Shown piece by piece: positions 1 to 7,803 of a stretch of DNA of 64,000 nucleotides. The stretch spans positions 1-64,000 of the forward strand of contig QCBP01000002.1 in assembly GCA_003279055.1 (NCBI GenBank), written 5' to 3'. Position numbers and translations under genes: made by a program. The DNA is from Prochlorococcus sp. AG-347-I21. Lineage in GTDB: Bacteria; Cyanobacteriota; Cyanobacteriia; PCC-6307; Cyanobiaceae. The number at the start of each line of letters is the position of its first letter. The first letter of the stretch is position 1. The notes under the pieces are model-generated. The model searched no databases, was not told where the DNA came from, and worked only from the letters and a program-made list of their open reading frames with translations.

Positions 1-301
1 TACCTATGCCTGGTTCTCCTCCAAGTAAAACAACCGATCCAGGTACTATTCCACCTCCAAGAACTCGATCAAATTCCTCAAAACCACTTGTGAATCTTGA
101 TATTTTTTTTGATGAGATCTCGTTAAATGGTATAGATTTTTTTCTGTTTTTTATATTTTTTATTTCTTGATATTTAGAGCTCTTACTTTTTATTTCTTCA
201 ACAATGGAATTCCAAGAGTTGCAATTAAGGCATTTACCAAAGTACTGAGAAGTTTCAGATCCACAATTCTGACAAATAAAAGTCGATAATTTGCTAGACA
301 T
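1..301 (-). CDS. radA: RadA/Sms DNA repair protein, 5' part only
   Basis: First 100 codons of RadA, the RecA-like ATPase that helps process recombination intermediates; the rest lies outside the window. The visible part has the N-terminal zinc finger (C10, C13, C24, C27, as CxxC-x10-CxxC), then a basic linker, then the start of the ATPase core with the family phrase ending GGEPGIG at residues 94-100, where the window cuts Walker A just before its K-S/T. The ATG is at 299-301. It is transcribed away from rpaB across a 107-bp gap. Confidence 0.93.
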   Translation of the reverse strand, partial: MSSKLSTFICQNCGSETSQYFGKCLNCNSWNSIVEEIKSKSSKYQEIKNIKNRKKSIPFNEISSKKISRFTSGFEEFDRVLGGGIVPGSVVLLGGEPGIG

Positions 302-408
302 TAAGTTTCTGAATGAAGTAATGGAACTAGAATGTTTGGGATATTGCCCCTCTACAAGTTAGATTAGGTTAATAATAAATTCTCTTACTGATTAGCTAAT
401 AGAAACAA
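302..408. promoter_or_regulatory. Divergent radA/rpaB intergenic region with a 10-bp palindrome
   Basis: This 107-bp AT-rich spacer must hold the start signals of both radA and the rpaB operon. I see no strong -35/-10 pair. A perfect 10-bp palindrome, ATTAGCTAAT, lies at 391-400, only 8 bp before the rpaB ATG. It could be an operator or chance in AT-rich DNA. Confidence 0.4.
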
Positions 409-1155
409 ATGGCTTTATCTAGTCAAACCAAAGAAACTATACTTGTCGCAGATGACGAGGCAAGTATTAGAAGAATTCTGGAGACACGTCTATCCATGAT
501 TGGCTACAAAGTTGTAACTGCAAGTGATGGTAAAGAAGCACTAAAGTTATTTAAGGATTTTGAACCTGATTTAGTAGTTCTTGATGTCATGATGCCAAAG
601 CTAGATGGTTATGGAGTTTGTCAAGAGTTAAGGAAAGATTCTGATGTTCCAATTGTTATGTTAACTGCATTAGGAGATGTCGCAGATAGGATAACAGGTT
701 TAGAATTAGGGGCTGATGATTATGTAGTAAAACCATTCAGCCCAAAGGAGTTAGAAGCTAGAATTAGGTGCGTTCTCAGAAGAATCGATAAAGAACAAAT
801 TCCTGGAATGCCTAATTCAGGATTAATTTTGGTAACGGATATAAAAATTGATACAAATCGAAGACAAGTTTTTAAAAGCGATGAGAGAATAAGATTAACT
901 GGAATGGAATTTAGTCTCTTAGAGCTTTTGGTAAGTAGGTCAGGAGAGCCATTTAGTAGGGGAGAGATTTTGAAAGAAGTTTGGGGATATACCCCCGAGA
1001 GACATGTAGATACGAGAGTTGTGGATGTTCATATCTCAAGATTAAGATCAAAACTTGAGGCTGATCCGGCAAATCCTGAATTGATTTTGACAGCAAGGGG
1101 TACAGGATATCTTTTCCAACGGATTGTTGATATTGCTCCTTTTGATGGTAAATAG
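409..1155 (+). CDS. rpaB: OmpR-family response regulator RpaB (Ycf27)
   Basis: DNA-binding response regulator. In cyanobacteria RpaB works with the kinase NblS/Hik33 to control high-light genes and energy distribution from phycobilisomes or photosystems. The receiver domain spans about residues 10-125, with the acidic pair D15/D16, phosphoacceptor D59 (VLDVMMP), T86 and K108 (VVKPF). A winged-helix effector domain follows at about 140-240, with the RhVDTRVVDVHISRLR-type recognition region. The length, 248 aa, is usual. The stop codon directly abuts the plsX ATG, so it is probably co-transcribed with the lipid genes. RpaB versus its paralogue RpaA is inferred from sequence feel and gene order. 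Confidence 0.9.
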   Translation: MALSSQTKETILVADDEASIRRILETRLSMIGYKVVTASDGKEALKLFKDFEPDLVVLDVMMPKLDGYGVCQELRKDSDVPIVMLTALGDVADRITGLELGADDYVVKPFSPKELEARIRCVLRRIDKEQIPGMPNSGLILVTDIKIDTNRRQVFKSDERIRLTGMEFSLLELLVSRSGEPFSRGEILKEVWGYTPERHVDTRVVDVHISRLRSKLEADPANPELILTARGTGYLFQRIVDIAPFDGK

Positions 1156-2574
1156 ATGGGGAAAGAAACAGCACAAAAAATTAACAAGTCCAGAGCTATT
1201 AGAAGATTAGTTATTTGGTACAAAAGAAATTCGGCTGTAACTTCTATAGTTGATACTGCTGCTAGTTCTGCCGCAACGGCTAGTAATGTTGCGGGTAATG
1301 TGGTTTCTGGTGCTGGTTCTGTTGTGAGTTCAGCTAGTAATGTAGCAAGTAATGTTGCGAGTAATGTTGCAGGTAATGTATTTTCAAGCGCTGAATCTGT
1401 AGTAAATACTGCCAGTAGTGTTGTTTCAAATGCTAGTTCAATAGCTAAAAATACATTACAGCCATTAGTTTTTGACCCATTAAAAAGATTACAAAATAAC
1501 GATAATATTTTAGATAGGGTTGATGAATCTCAATCTCATAGAATTTGGATCGCAGTTGATGGGATGGGCGGAGATTATGCTCCTGGTCCAATTCTTGAGG
1601 GTTGCCTCGAAGCAATAAGTAGATTTCCAATAAATATAAAATTTGTTGGCAAAATTGCAAAAGTAAGAGATGCAGCAGAAAAAATTGGTTTATCAGAATT
1701 ATTAGAAAATGAAATTGATAATAATCGTCTTGAATTAGTTGATAGTGGAGAGCCTATTGGGATGAATGAAGAAGCTACTGCAGTGAGAAAAAGAAAAAAT
1801 GCAAGTATAAACGTTGCAATGGATTTAGTGAAAAATAATAAAGCTGAAGCTGTCTACTCCGCGGGTAATTCAGGAGCCATGATGGCTTCTGCGATATTTA
1901 GAATTGGTAGATTGAAAGGGATTGATAGACCAGCTATAGGTGCATTATTTCCAACAAGGGATCAAACTCGTCCCGTATTAGTTTTAGATGTTGGTGCAAA
2001 TACTGATTGTAAACCCTCTTATCTGCATCAGTTTGCTCTTTTAGGTAATATTTATGCAAAAGATGTCTTACAAGTTAAAAAACCAAAAATTGGTCTTCTA
2101 AATATTGGAGAAGAAGAATGTAAAGGTAATGATTTGTCTCTTAAAACATTTGAATTACTTTCTACTGAAAAAAGTTTTAATTTTGGCGGAAATTGTGAAG
2201 GTCGAGATGTATTATCAGGTAGTTTTGATGTAGTCGTATGTGATGGGTTCACTGGCAATATATTATTAAAATTTCTTGAGTCTGTGGGAGGTGTTTTATT
2301 AGATATTTTGAGATCTGAGCTTCCAAGAGGAAGACGAGGAAAAGTTGGTTCAGCTTTTTTAAAAAGTAATCTACTTAGAATCAAGAAAAGGTTAGATCAT
2401 GCCGAACATGGAGGAGCTTTATTACTTGGGGTGAATGGTATTTGCGTTATTGGACATGGAAGTAGCAAATCTTTATCAGTAGTTAGTGCTCTTCGCTTGG
2501 CTCACTCTGCAGTTAATCATGGTGTTATGGACAATTTAAATCGACTGCAAAAGCTTCAAGTTTTAAATTCATAA
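1156..2574 (+). CDS. plsX: Phosphate acyltransferase PlsX with a long repetitive N-terminal extension
   Basis: PlsX converts acyl-ACP to acyl-phosphate, feeding glycerol-3-phosphate acylation in phospholipid and glycolipid synthesis. The catalytic domain starts near residue 130 (AVDGMGGDYAPG) and runs to about 465; family members are usually around 330-350 aa. The first ~125 residues are extra: a short basic stretch (residues 10-27), then about 70 residues made almost only of A, S, V, N and G in degenerate SNVA/GNVV units (about 30-100). The ATG follows the rpaB stop with no gap. The extension is in the same open frame with no internal start signal I can favour, so the long form is preferred, although initiation nearer residue 120 cannot be excluded. 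Confidence 0.9.
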   Translation: MGKETAQKINKSRAIRRLVIWYKRNSAVTSIVDTAASSAATASNVAGNVVSGAGSVVSSASNVASNVASNVAGNVFSSAESVVNTASSVVSNASSIAKNTLQPLVFDPLKRLQNNDNILDRVDESQSHRIWIAVDGMGGDYAPGPILEGCLEAISRFPINIKFVGKIAKVRDAAEKIGLSELLENEIDNNRLELVDSGEPIGMNEEATAVRKRKNASINVAMDLVKNNKAEAVYSAGNSGAMMASAIFRIGRLKGIDRPAIGALFPTRDQTRPVLVLDVGANTDCKPSYLHQFALLGNIYAKDVLQVKKPKIGLLNIGEEECKGNDLSLKTFELLSTEKSFNFGGNCEGRDVLSGSFDVVVCDGFTGNILLKFLESVGGVLLDILRSELPRGRRGKVGSAFLKSNLLRIKKRLDHAEHGGALLLGVNGICVIGHGSSKSLSVVSALRLAHSAVNHGVMDNLNRLQKLQVLNS

Positions 2575-2627
2575 AACATATTGAGTCAAATTTATGTTTG
2601 ACTAATATAAGTAACTAAAAAACTCTT
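2575..2627 (+). promoter_or_regulatory. Short hairpin between plsX and fabH
   Basis: A perfect 7-bp inverted repeat, AGTCAAA (2584-2590) and TTTGACT (2597-2603) with a 6-nt loop, sits between the plsX stop and the fabH TTG start. No T-run follows, so it does not look like an intrinsic terminator. It may be an operator, an RNA-stability element or chance. Confidence 0.3.
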
Positions 2628-3635
2628 TTGGAAGGAATAAATTTTAATCAGATTGGAGTGTCGTTCAAGGGAAGCGGAAGTTATGTACCTGATCAAATTC
2701 TAACCAATCAAAAAATTAGTCAAAAGGTTGATACAAGCAATGAATGGATAAAATCAAGAACGGGTATTTCTGAGAGAAGAATCTCTAGCCTAGGAGATAA
2801 TGTTACTGAGATGGGCTATAAGGCGGCTCTAACTGCTGTAGAAATGGCCAATTGGGATACTAAAACGATTGATTTGATTGTTTTGGCTACCTCTACTCCG
2901 AATGATTTATTTGGATCTGCGCCATCCATTCAAGCTAAATTAGGAGCAACTAATGCTGTGGCTTTCGATTTAACTGCAGCATGTAGTGGTTTCTTATTTG
3001 CTTTAATTACGGCCTCACAATTTTTAAAAGGAGGTAGATTTAAAAGGGCTGTTGTTATAGGAGCAGATCAACTATCAAGCTTTGTTGATTGGAATGATAG
3101 AAGAAGTTGTATTCTCTTTGGAGATGGTGCAGGTGCATTAGCAATTGAAGCTACTAATGAATTTGATAATTTAATTGGTTTTGATATGAGAACTGACGGA
3201 GAAAGGGGTTCTTTTCTTAATCTTCCATCAAAAAATAATAAGGATTCAATAATTGATAATATTGATTTTTCAACTGGAGCTTTTTCCCCAATTCAGATGA
3301 ATGGTCAGGAAGTGTATAAATTTGCAGTTAGAGAAGTTCCGATAATTCTTGAAAAGTTGTTTAAAAAAATAAATCATACTTCCGATGAAGTTGATTGGCT
3401 TGTATTGCATCAAGCTAATCAAAGGATATTGGATTCAGTGGGAGACAGGTTAAAAATTCCTAAAGAAAAAATTCTTAGCAATTTAGAAAAATATGGTAAT
3501 ACTTCAGCAGCAACAATTCCACTAGTGATGGATGAGGCTATTAGAAATAATAGAATAAAACAAAATGATATTATTGCCACAAGTGGTTTTGGTGCTGGGT
3601 TAAGTTGGGGTGCAGCCCTCATTAAATGGGGTTAA
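2628..3635 (+). CDS. fabH: 3-oxoacyl-ACP synthase III (KAS III)
   Basis: Condenses acetyl-CoA with malonyl-ACP to start fatty acid synthesis. The thiolase-fold triad is visible: C119 (TAACSG), H261 (LHQANQR) and N291 (GNTSAAT). The length of 335 aa is normal. The start is a TTG at 2628; the frame has a stop at 2616-2618 and no ATG or GTG between, so TTG is effectively forced. It lies within plsX-fabH-fabD-plsC, an arrangement that groups initiation of fatty acid synthesis with acyl transfer to glycerol phosphate. Confidence 0.95.
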   Translation: MEGINFNQIGVSFKGSGSYVPDQILTNQKISQKVDTSNEWIKSRTGISERRISSLGDNVTEMGYKAALTAVEMANWDTKTIDLIVLATSTPNDLFGSAPSIQAKLGATNAVAFDLTAACSGFLFALITASQFLKGGRFKRAVVIGADQLSSFVDWNDRRSCILFGDGAGALAIEATNEFDNLIGFDMRTDGERGSFLNLPSKNNKDSIIDNIDFSTGAFSPIQMNGQEVYKFAVREVPIILEKLFKKINHTSDEVDWLVLHQANQRILDSVGDRLKIPKEKILSNLEKYGNTSAATIPLVMDEAIRNNRIKQNDIIATSGFGAGLSWGAALIKWG

Positions 3636-3639
3636 AAAA

Positions 3640-3646
3640 AAAAGGA
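3640..3646 (+). promoter_or_regulatory. Ribosome binding site of fabD
   Basis: AAAGGAG, a near-perfect Shine-Dalgarno site, lies 5 bp before the ATG at 3652. It decides the fabD start against an in-frame ATG at 3610 inside fabH that has no such signal. Strong sites like this are rare in this window. Confidence 0.8.
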
Positions 3647-3651
3647 GCATT

Positions 3652-4548
3652 ATGACAGTTGCATGGGTATTTCCTGGACAGGGTTCGCAAAAAATTGGAA
3701 TGGCAAAACAAATTGAAGATCTGCCTAACACAAAAGAGAGGTTTAGTTATGCATCTGAGATATTTGAGAGGAATTTATTTGAAATTTGTGAGTTAAATAC
3801 TGAATCCAAAAATCCTCTTTTTGATTTGAATAACACAAGAAATACGCAAATCTGTCTTTTTTTGGTTGAATCAATTTTATTAGATGCATTAAAGGAAAAT
3901 GGATTTCAACCAAATTATGTTGCTGGCCATAGTCTAGGAGAAATCACTGCACTATATTGTGCGGATGTTTTTTCATTCGAAGATTGTGTTTCTCTCATCA
4001 AAGAAAGGTCTCAATTAATGGTAAATGCTGGGAAAGGATCTATGGCAGCAGTAATTGGTTTTGATAGAACTCAACTTGATTTATTAGTTGAAAAAATTGA
4101 TGATATCGTAATTGCTAATGATAATAGCTCTTCCCAAGTTGTCTTATCAGGATCTACTGAGGCATTAGATAATTTATCGAGAGAAATTTCTTGTAAAAGA
4201 TTTTTGAAATTAAATGTTTCAGGTGCTTTTCATTCGCCATTTATGAATGAACCTTCATCAAAGTTTTCTGATTATTTAAAAGAGATTAAATTTAACAACC
4301 CTTCTTTCCCAGTCATAAGCAATTATGAACCTTCATTTTGTAGTGATCCAAACGAGCTTAAAATTAGATTAGAAAAACAAATGTGTAATGGAGTGAGGTG
4401 GCGCGAAACTATGGATTTAATGGCAAAAGAGAGTGATCTTCATATTGTAGAAATTGGCCCTTCTAATGTACTAAGCGGTTTAGGAAAAAGACATCTTAAA
4501 GATGTGAAAATTTCTCAAGTTTCATCTTCTGAGCAAATATCTTATTAA
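3652..4548 (+). CDS. fabD: Malonyl-CoA:ACP transacylase
   Basis: Transfers malonyl from CoA to acyl carrier protein, supplying FabH and the elongating synthases. Counting from this start (298 aa), the protein opens with the family phrase VFPGQGSQ. The nucleophile is S94 in GHSLG and the partner H194 is in GAFHSPFM. The ATG at 3652 is chosen because a clear Shine-Dalgarno precedes it and the FPGQGSQ block then falls at the usual position; an upstream in-frame ATG at 3610 would add 14 atypical residues overlapping fabH. Confidence 0.95.
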   Translation: MTVAWVFPGQGSQKIGMAKQIEDLPNTKERFSYASEIFERNLFEICELNTESKNPLFDLNNTRNTQICLFLVESILLDALKENGFQPNYVAGHSLGEITALYCADVFSFEDCVSLIKERSQLMVNAGKGSMAAVIGFDRTQLDLLVEKIDDIVIANDNSSSQVVLSGSTEALDNLSREISCKRFLKLNVSGAFHSPFMNEPSSKFSDYLKEIKFNNPSFPVISNYEPSFCSDPNELKIRLEKQMCNGVRWRETMDLMAKESDLHIVEIGPSNVLSGLGKRHLKDVKISQVSSSEQISY

Positions 4549-4553
4549 TTTGT

Positions 4554-5174
4554 ATGAAAAATAATACTATTCAAAAATTAATCTATGAATTAGTTAGCAA
4601 GCTTTTTGTATTTCCTATTTATAAATTTGTATTTAAAGGTCATTTAATAGGTAGAGACAATATTCCGCAAAAAGGTTCCTTTATCATGGTTTCTAATCAT
4701 GGTTCTTTACTTGACCCTCCTTTGTTGGGCCATGCCCTTGGACGTAATATATCTTTTATGGCGAAGGCAGAGCTTTTTAAAATTCCTTTTCTAGGTTTTA
4801 TTATCAAGGCTTGTGGAGCGTATCCTGTAAAAAGAGGAATTGCTGATAAAAATACAATTAAAACAGCATGTAAAAAATTATCAAATAATAATTGTATTGG
4901 AATTTTTATTGATGGCACTCGTCAAAAAAATGGTCGAGTAAATAAGCCCAAACAAGGTGCAGCATTATTAGCCTTTAAGAATCAAAAATTATTATTGCCT
5001 GTTGCAATAGTTAATTCACATAGACTAATAACATTTAAATTCTTTATTCCTTTGTTTTCGAAAATAGTTATTAAAGTAGGAAAACCTGTTCAACCTCCAC
5101 AAAGTTCATCAAGAGATGATCTGAGTTCTGTAACAATGCACCTTCAAGATAAAATTAATAATTTGATTGGATGA
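4554..5174 (+). CDS. plsC: 1-acyl-sn-glycerol-3-phosphate acyltransferase
   Basis: Makes phosphatidic acid from lysophosphatidic acid, the step after PlsX/PlsY. The acyltransferase HxxxxD motif is H49-D54 (SNHGSLLDP). The second block, usually FPEGTRS, reads FIDGTRQ. An N-terminal hydrophobic patch (residues 15-28) fits membrane association. It lies 5 bp after fabD and ends the lipid operon; the next genes are on the other strand. The length of 206 aa is usual for cyanobacterial PlsC. Confidence 0.9.
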   Translation: MKNNTIQKLIYELVSKLFVFPIYKFVFKGHLIGRDNIPQKGSFIMVSNHGSLLDPPLLGHALGRNISFMAKAELFKIPFLGFIIKACGAYPVKRGIADKNTIKTACKKLSNNNCIGIFIDGTRQKNGRVNKPKQGAALLAFKNQKLLLPVAIVNSHRLITFKFFIPLFSKIVIKVGKPVQPPQSSSRDDLSSVTMHLQDKINNLIG

Positions 5175-5178
5175 ATAT

Positions 5179-5832
5179 TTAGTTAATTGGAGAAATAGGG
5201 TAAAGAGGCAAAACTTTTCTCCAGGAATCTACATTTGAATTTAATAAATTTTTATTTGATAAATCCAATAGTTCTTTTAAATCTTCTTTATCATCATAAT
5301 TAGCTTCAAAAGAAAGTTCTTTACTCTCAAGTTCTTTGACAACTTTTGGTAAAACTTTTTCTTGAATGACTAGATCCGAGAATTTATTTTTGTTATGACA
5401 AATTTCATATTTACCTGCAATAAAACCTTTCCGTTTTAATTTTTTGTAAATCCAGAATGACTTTTTGTTTGTAAAGATATTATTTTTTGATGCAATTCTT
5501 TTTGCCATTATTTCAAATGAACTAAAACTATCCAGAGGACAATTTATTTGTTGTGAGATAGTTCTTGCTAAAACTACAACTAGTCGTGAAGCATTAAAAT
5601 TTGCTGGCCCTATGCTGACAGATAACTTATTTATTTTTTGTAAATTTTCTCTGGTAATGAATTTGTTAAGATCATTGACTAAATTGTTGCAAAAGTCATT
5701 ATTAAATTCTTTGATAAATAATTCATCAGATTCATGGGTATTGTTTTTTCTATACCCAAAGCCAAAAGAATTGTCTGTGCTATGCAACACTAATGTAGGA
5801 TAATTTTCTCTTTGTTTGAGTTTATTTCTCAT
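5179..5832 (-). CDS. tsaB: TsaB-like tRNA threonylcarbamoyladenosine biosynthesis protein (diverged)
   Basis: Probable TsaB (YeaZ), the inactive ASKHA-fold partner of TsaD needed for the t6A modification of ANN-decoding tRNAs. The recognisable block is SIGPANFNASRL at residues 73-84, matching the family GPGSFTGLR loop, followed by a helix that resembles the T-x-x-GLA region. The N-terminal strand, usually IDTS, is degraded to LHSTDNS. It is convergent with plsC (4-bp gap) and 9 bp downstream of ycf34. A diverged homologue of this type is typical of Prochlorococcus; the assignment is from the one conserved loop plus overall length. Confidence 0.7.
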   Translation of the reverse strand: MRNKLKQRENYPTLVLHSTDNSFGFGYRKNNTHESDELFIKEFNNDFCNNLVNDLNKFITRENLQKINKLSVSIGPANFNASRLVVVLARTISQQINCPLDSFSSFEIMAKRIASKNNIFTNKKSFWIYKKLKRKGFIAGKYEICHNKNKFSDLVIQEKVLPKVVKELESKELSFEANYDDKEDLKELLDLSNKNLLNSNVDSWRKVLPLYPISPIN

Positions 5833-5841
5833 CTAATACCT

Positions 5842-6093
5842 TTAAATAGGTAATTCCATACCTGGATTACACTTAGACCATTTACCAAATTCATTTTCAA
5901 AACTTTCACAAGATTGAACATCCCAATCAGTTATAAAATTACCATTATTATCTTTAACTATATTGACATGAATGAATGGTTTTTTTGCTTTAAAATCAGG
6001 TAGATCACAAATATGATCAACGCCATGATTATTTTCAACATCATGATAAGTGATACATCTATCAACCCATTTACAGTTGATGCAAATGCACAT
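5842..6093 (-). CDS. ycf34: Ycf34 family Fe-S protein
   Basis: Small (83 aa) cyanobacterial and plastid-conserved protein. Ycf34 of Synechocystis binds an iron-sulfur cluster and affects photosynthetic electron transport. Cysteines cluster at the N-terminus (C2, C4, C7, C13), with further cysteines in the HICDLP, QSCESF and SKCNP segments. The start is the ATG at 6091-6093 that gives MCICINC; a longer frame back to 6162 would overlap cca and add residues unlike the family. Only 14 bp separate it from the divergent cca start. Confidence 0.88.
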   Translation of the reverse strand: MCICINCKWVDRCITYHDVENNHGVDHICDLPDFKAKKPFIHVNIVKDNNGNFITDWDVQSCESFENEFGKWSKCNPGMELPI

Positions 6094-6107
6094 AATTAAT
6101 AAATAAA

Positions 6108-7325
6108 ATGAAAAGTAACATTCCCTCAGATCATACACTAATAATTGATGAATTAGAAACAAGTATAAAATTTAATAATTTGTATTTAATATTAGGTTTA
6201 TTACCTAAAGGATCATATTTAGTTGGTGGTTACATAAGAGATATTATTTTGGGAAGAGAACCTAAAAAGATAGATGTTGATATTGTGGTGCCTTTAAATG
6301 CAATTGAAATTGGTAAAAAGATTGCAGACAATAATGGATCCAAATTCATAATTTTAGATGAAAAAAGAGAAGTAGTAAGAATTATTCTTAATCATATTAA
6401 TATTGATATTGCTAATCAGGTTTCATCTACGATTGAAGGAGATTTATGTTCTAGAGACTTTTCGATTAATTCAATTGCTTTTTTATTTGATAAAAAGTGT
6501 TTATTTGATCCATTTAATGGTCTTAGAGATCTAGAAATGTCTTTGCTTAGAACTCATTCTGAAGAAAATTTACTCAATGATCCTTTACGAATTTTAAGAT
6601 GTTTTCGATTTGTTTCAGAATTGAATTTTAAAATTGATTTTAATTTAATTACTTTTATAAAAAAAAATAAAGGGAAATTATATTTTGTTGCTAAAGAAAG
6701 GATTAATTATGAAATACAGAAAATAGTACATGGAGAAAATGCTCTTGATGCAATTTTGTTGATAAAAAAATTAAATATATTTGGTAGTGATAATTTAACT
6801 GAAGATTCTTTTTTTTTGGATTTAGAGAAAATTAACTATGCAGAACTTAATCAGAAAGAAAAAGAAAAATTTTTACCATCATTTTTTATTACTCAAATTT
6901 TAGATGTTGTATCTTTGGAAAAACTTAAATTCAGTAAAGCTGAAATTGCAAAAACTAAGTTATTGAGAAAATGGCACTCATTTTTGAAGAATAAAAATAT
7001 TTCTCAGTTAAGTGAATTAGATAGATTTAAATTACATCAAGAATTGGAGACTTTTCTTCCATGTTTCATTTTTTATTTGCCTAAAAATTTACGCTTCTCT
7101 TGGCTAAAAAGATGGCGTGATAAGGATGATAAATTATTTCATCCTTCAAATTTAATTAATGGTGATGTAATCAAGAAAAATTTCAAAATAGAGGATGGAC
7201 CAATTCTAGGAGAGCTTTTACAGTACCTTTCAAAGGAGCTTGCTTTTAAAAGATTGAATAATTTTGATGAAGCAATTTATAAAGCCAAGCAATGGATTGA
7301 ACAAAATGCGCCAAAATGTGATTAA
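6108..7325 (+). CDS. cca: tRNA nucleotidyltransferase (CCA- or A-adding), class II
   Basis: Adds all or part of the 3' CCA end of tRNA. The nucleotidyltransferase head has VGG-x-x-RD (G40-G41, R44-D45), the metal-binding DVD at 56-58, and the RDFSINSIAF motif near residue 115. The DPLRILRCFRF segment that follows is the usual RNA- and nucleotide-binding block. The C-terminal body is diverged and lysine-rich. Whether it adds CCA, CC or only A cannot be told by eye. The ATG at 6108 is 14 bp from the divergent ycf34. Confidence 0.88.
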   Translation: MKSNIPSDHTLIIDELETSIKFNNLYLILGLLPKGSYLVGGYIRDIILGREPKKIDVDIVVPLNAIEIGKKIADNNGSKFIILDEKREVVRIILNHINIDIANQVSSTIEGDLCSRDFSINSIAFLFDKKCLFDPFNGLRDLEMSLLRTHSEENLLNDPLRILRCFRFVSELNFKIDFNLITFIKKNKGKLYFVAKERINYEIQKIVHGENALDAILLIKKLNIFGSDNLTEDSFFLDLEKINYAELNQKEKEKFLPSFFITQILDVVSLEKLKFSKAEIAKTKLLRKWHSFLKNKNISQLSELDRFKLHQELETFLPCFIFYLPKNLRFSWLKRWRDKDDKLFHPSNLINGDVIKKNFKIEDGPILGELLQYLSKELAFKRLNNFDEAIYKAKQWIEQNAPKCD

Positions 7326-7383
7326 ATACACATAGCTTAGTTTTGTTTAGAAGTTCAGACTTCAAAATCATCTTTAAAAATTT

Positions 7384-7803
7384 ATGGGCATTCGCATTTA
7401 CATTGGCAACTTACCACAAGGATTTAATCCAAAAGAATTTGATACACTTTTAAAATCAGTTTCTGATTCAATTAGATTTAAAGCAGTTTTAGATAAGGAA
7501 ACTAAGGAATGTAGAGGTTTTGGTTTCGCAACATCAAATAATGAAGAGAATGCTAATTTATTAATTCAAAAATTAAATGGCTTTGAATTTAATGGTTCCA
7601 AATTAAGAGTAGAATTATCAGAAAAGAAAGATTCTGCTTCAAATAAAAGAAATAGCGGAAACTTAAACAAGAACAAGAAGAGGAAAGATTATAAAAAAAT
7701 TGTGCATAGTGACGCACCTAATCTTGAAGCACCAGATCCAAGATGGGCTGGAGAGCTCTCGAAATTAAAAGATTTGTTGGCTAATCAGAAGACACCTGCT
7801 TAA
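7384..7803 (+). CDS. RRM-type RNA-binding protein
   Basis: A single RNA recognition motif fills residues 3-82: RNP2 is IYIGNL (5-10) and RNP1 is CRGFGFAT (43-50). A lysine/asparagine/serine-rich linker follows, then a short tail with a DPRWAGEL-type motif near the C-terminus. Cyanobacterial Rbp proteins of this sort bind mRNA and are often cold-responsive; the role here is inferred from the domain. It ends exactly where the opposing crtB ends, with no spacer. Confidence 0.88.
   Translation: MGIRIYIGNLPQGFNPKEFDTLLKSVSDSIRFKAVLDKETKECRGFGFATSNNEENANLLIQKLNGFEFNGSKLRVELSEKKDSASNKRNSGNLNKNKKRKDYKKIVHSDAPNLEAPDPRWAGELSKLKDLLANQKTPA

Noticed and set aside
1243-1455. Mobile element or minisatellite in plsX
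   Set aside because: The repeat keeps the frame, codes a coherent A/S/V/N arm and has no flanking duplications or transposase.
3610-3651. In-frame ATG at 3610 as the fabD start
   Set aside because: It lies inside fabH, has no ribosome site, and adds 14 residues unlike the family; the ATG at 3652 has a strong AAAGGAG.
6094-6162. Longer ycf34 frame starting at 6162
   Set aside because: It would overlap cca and add 23 residues unlike Ycf34, which starts MCICINC.
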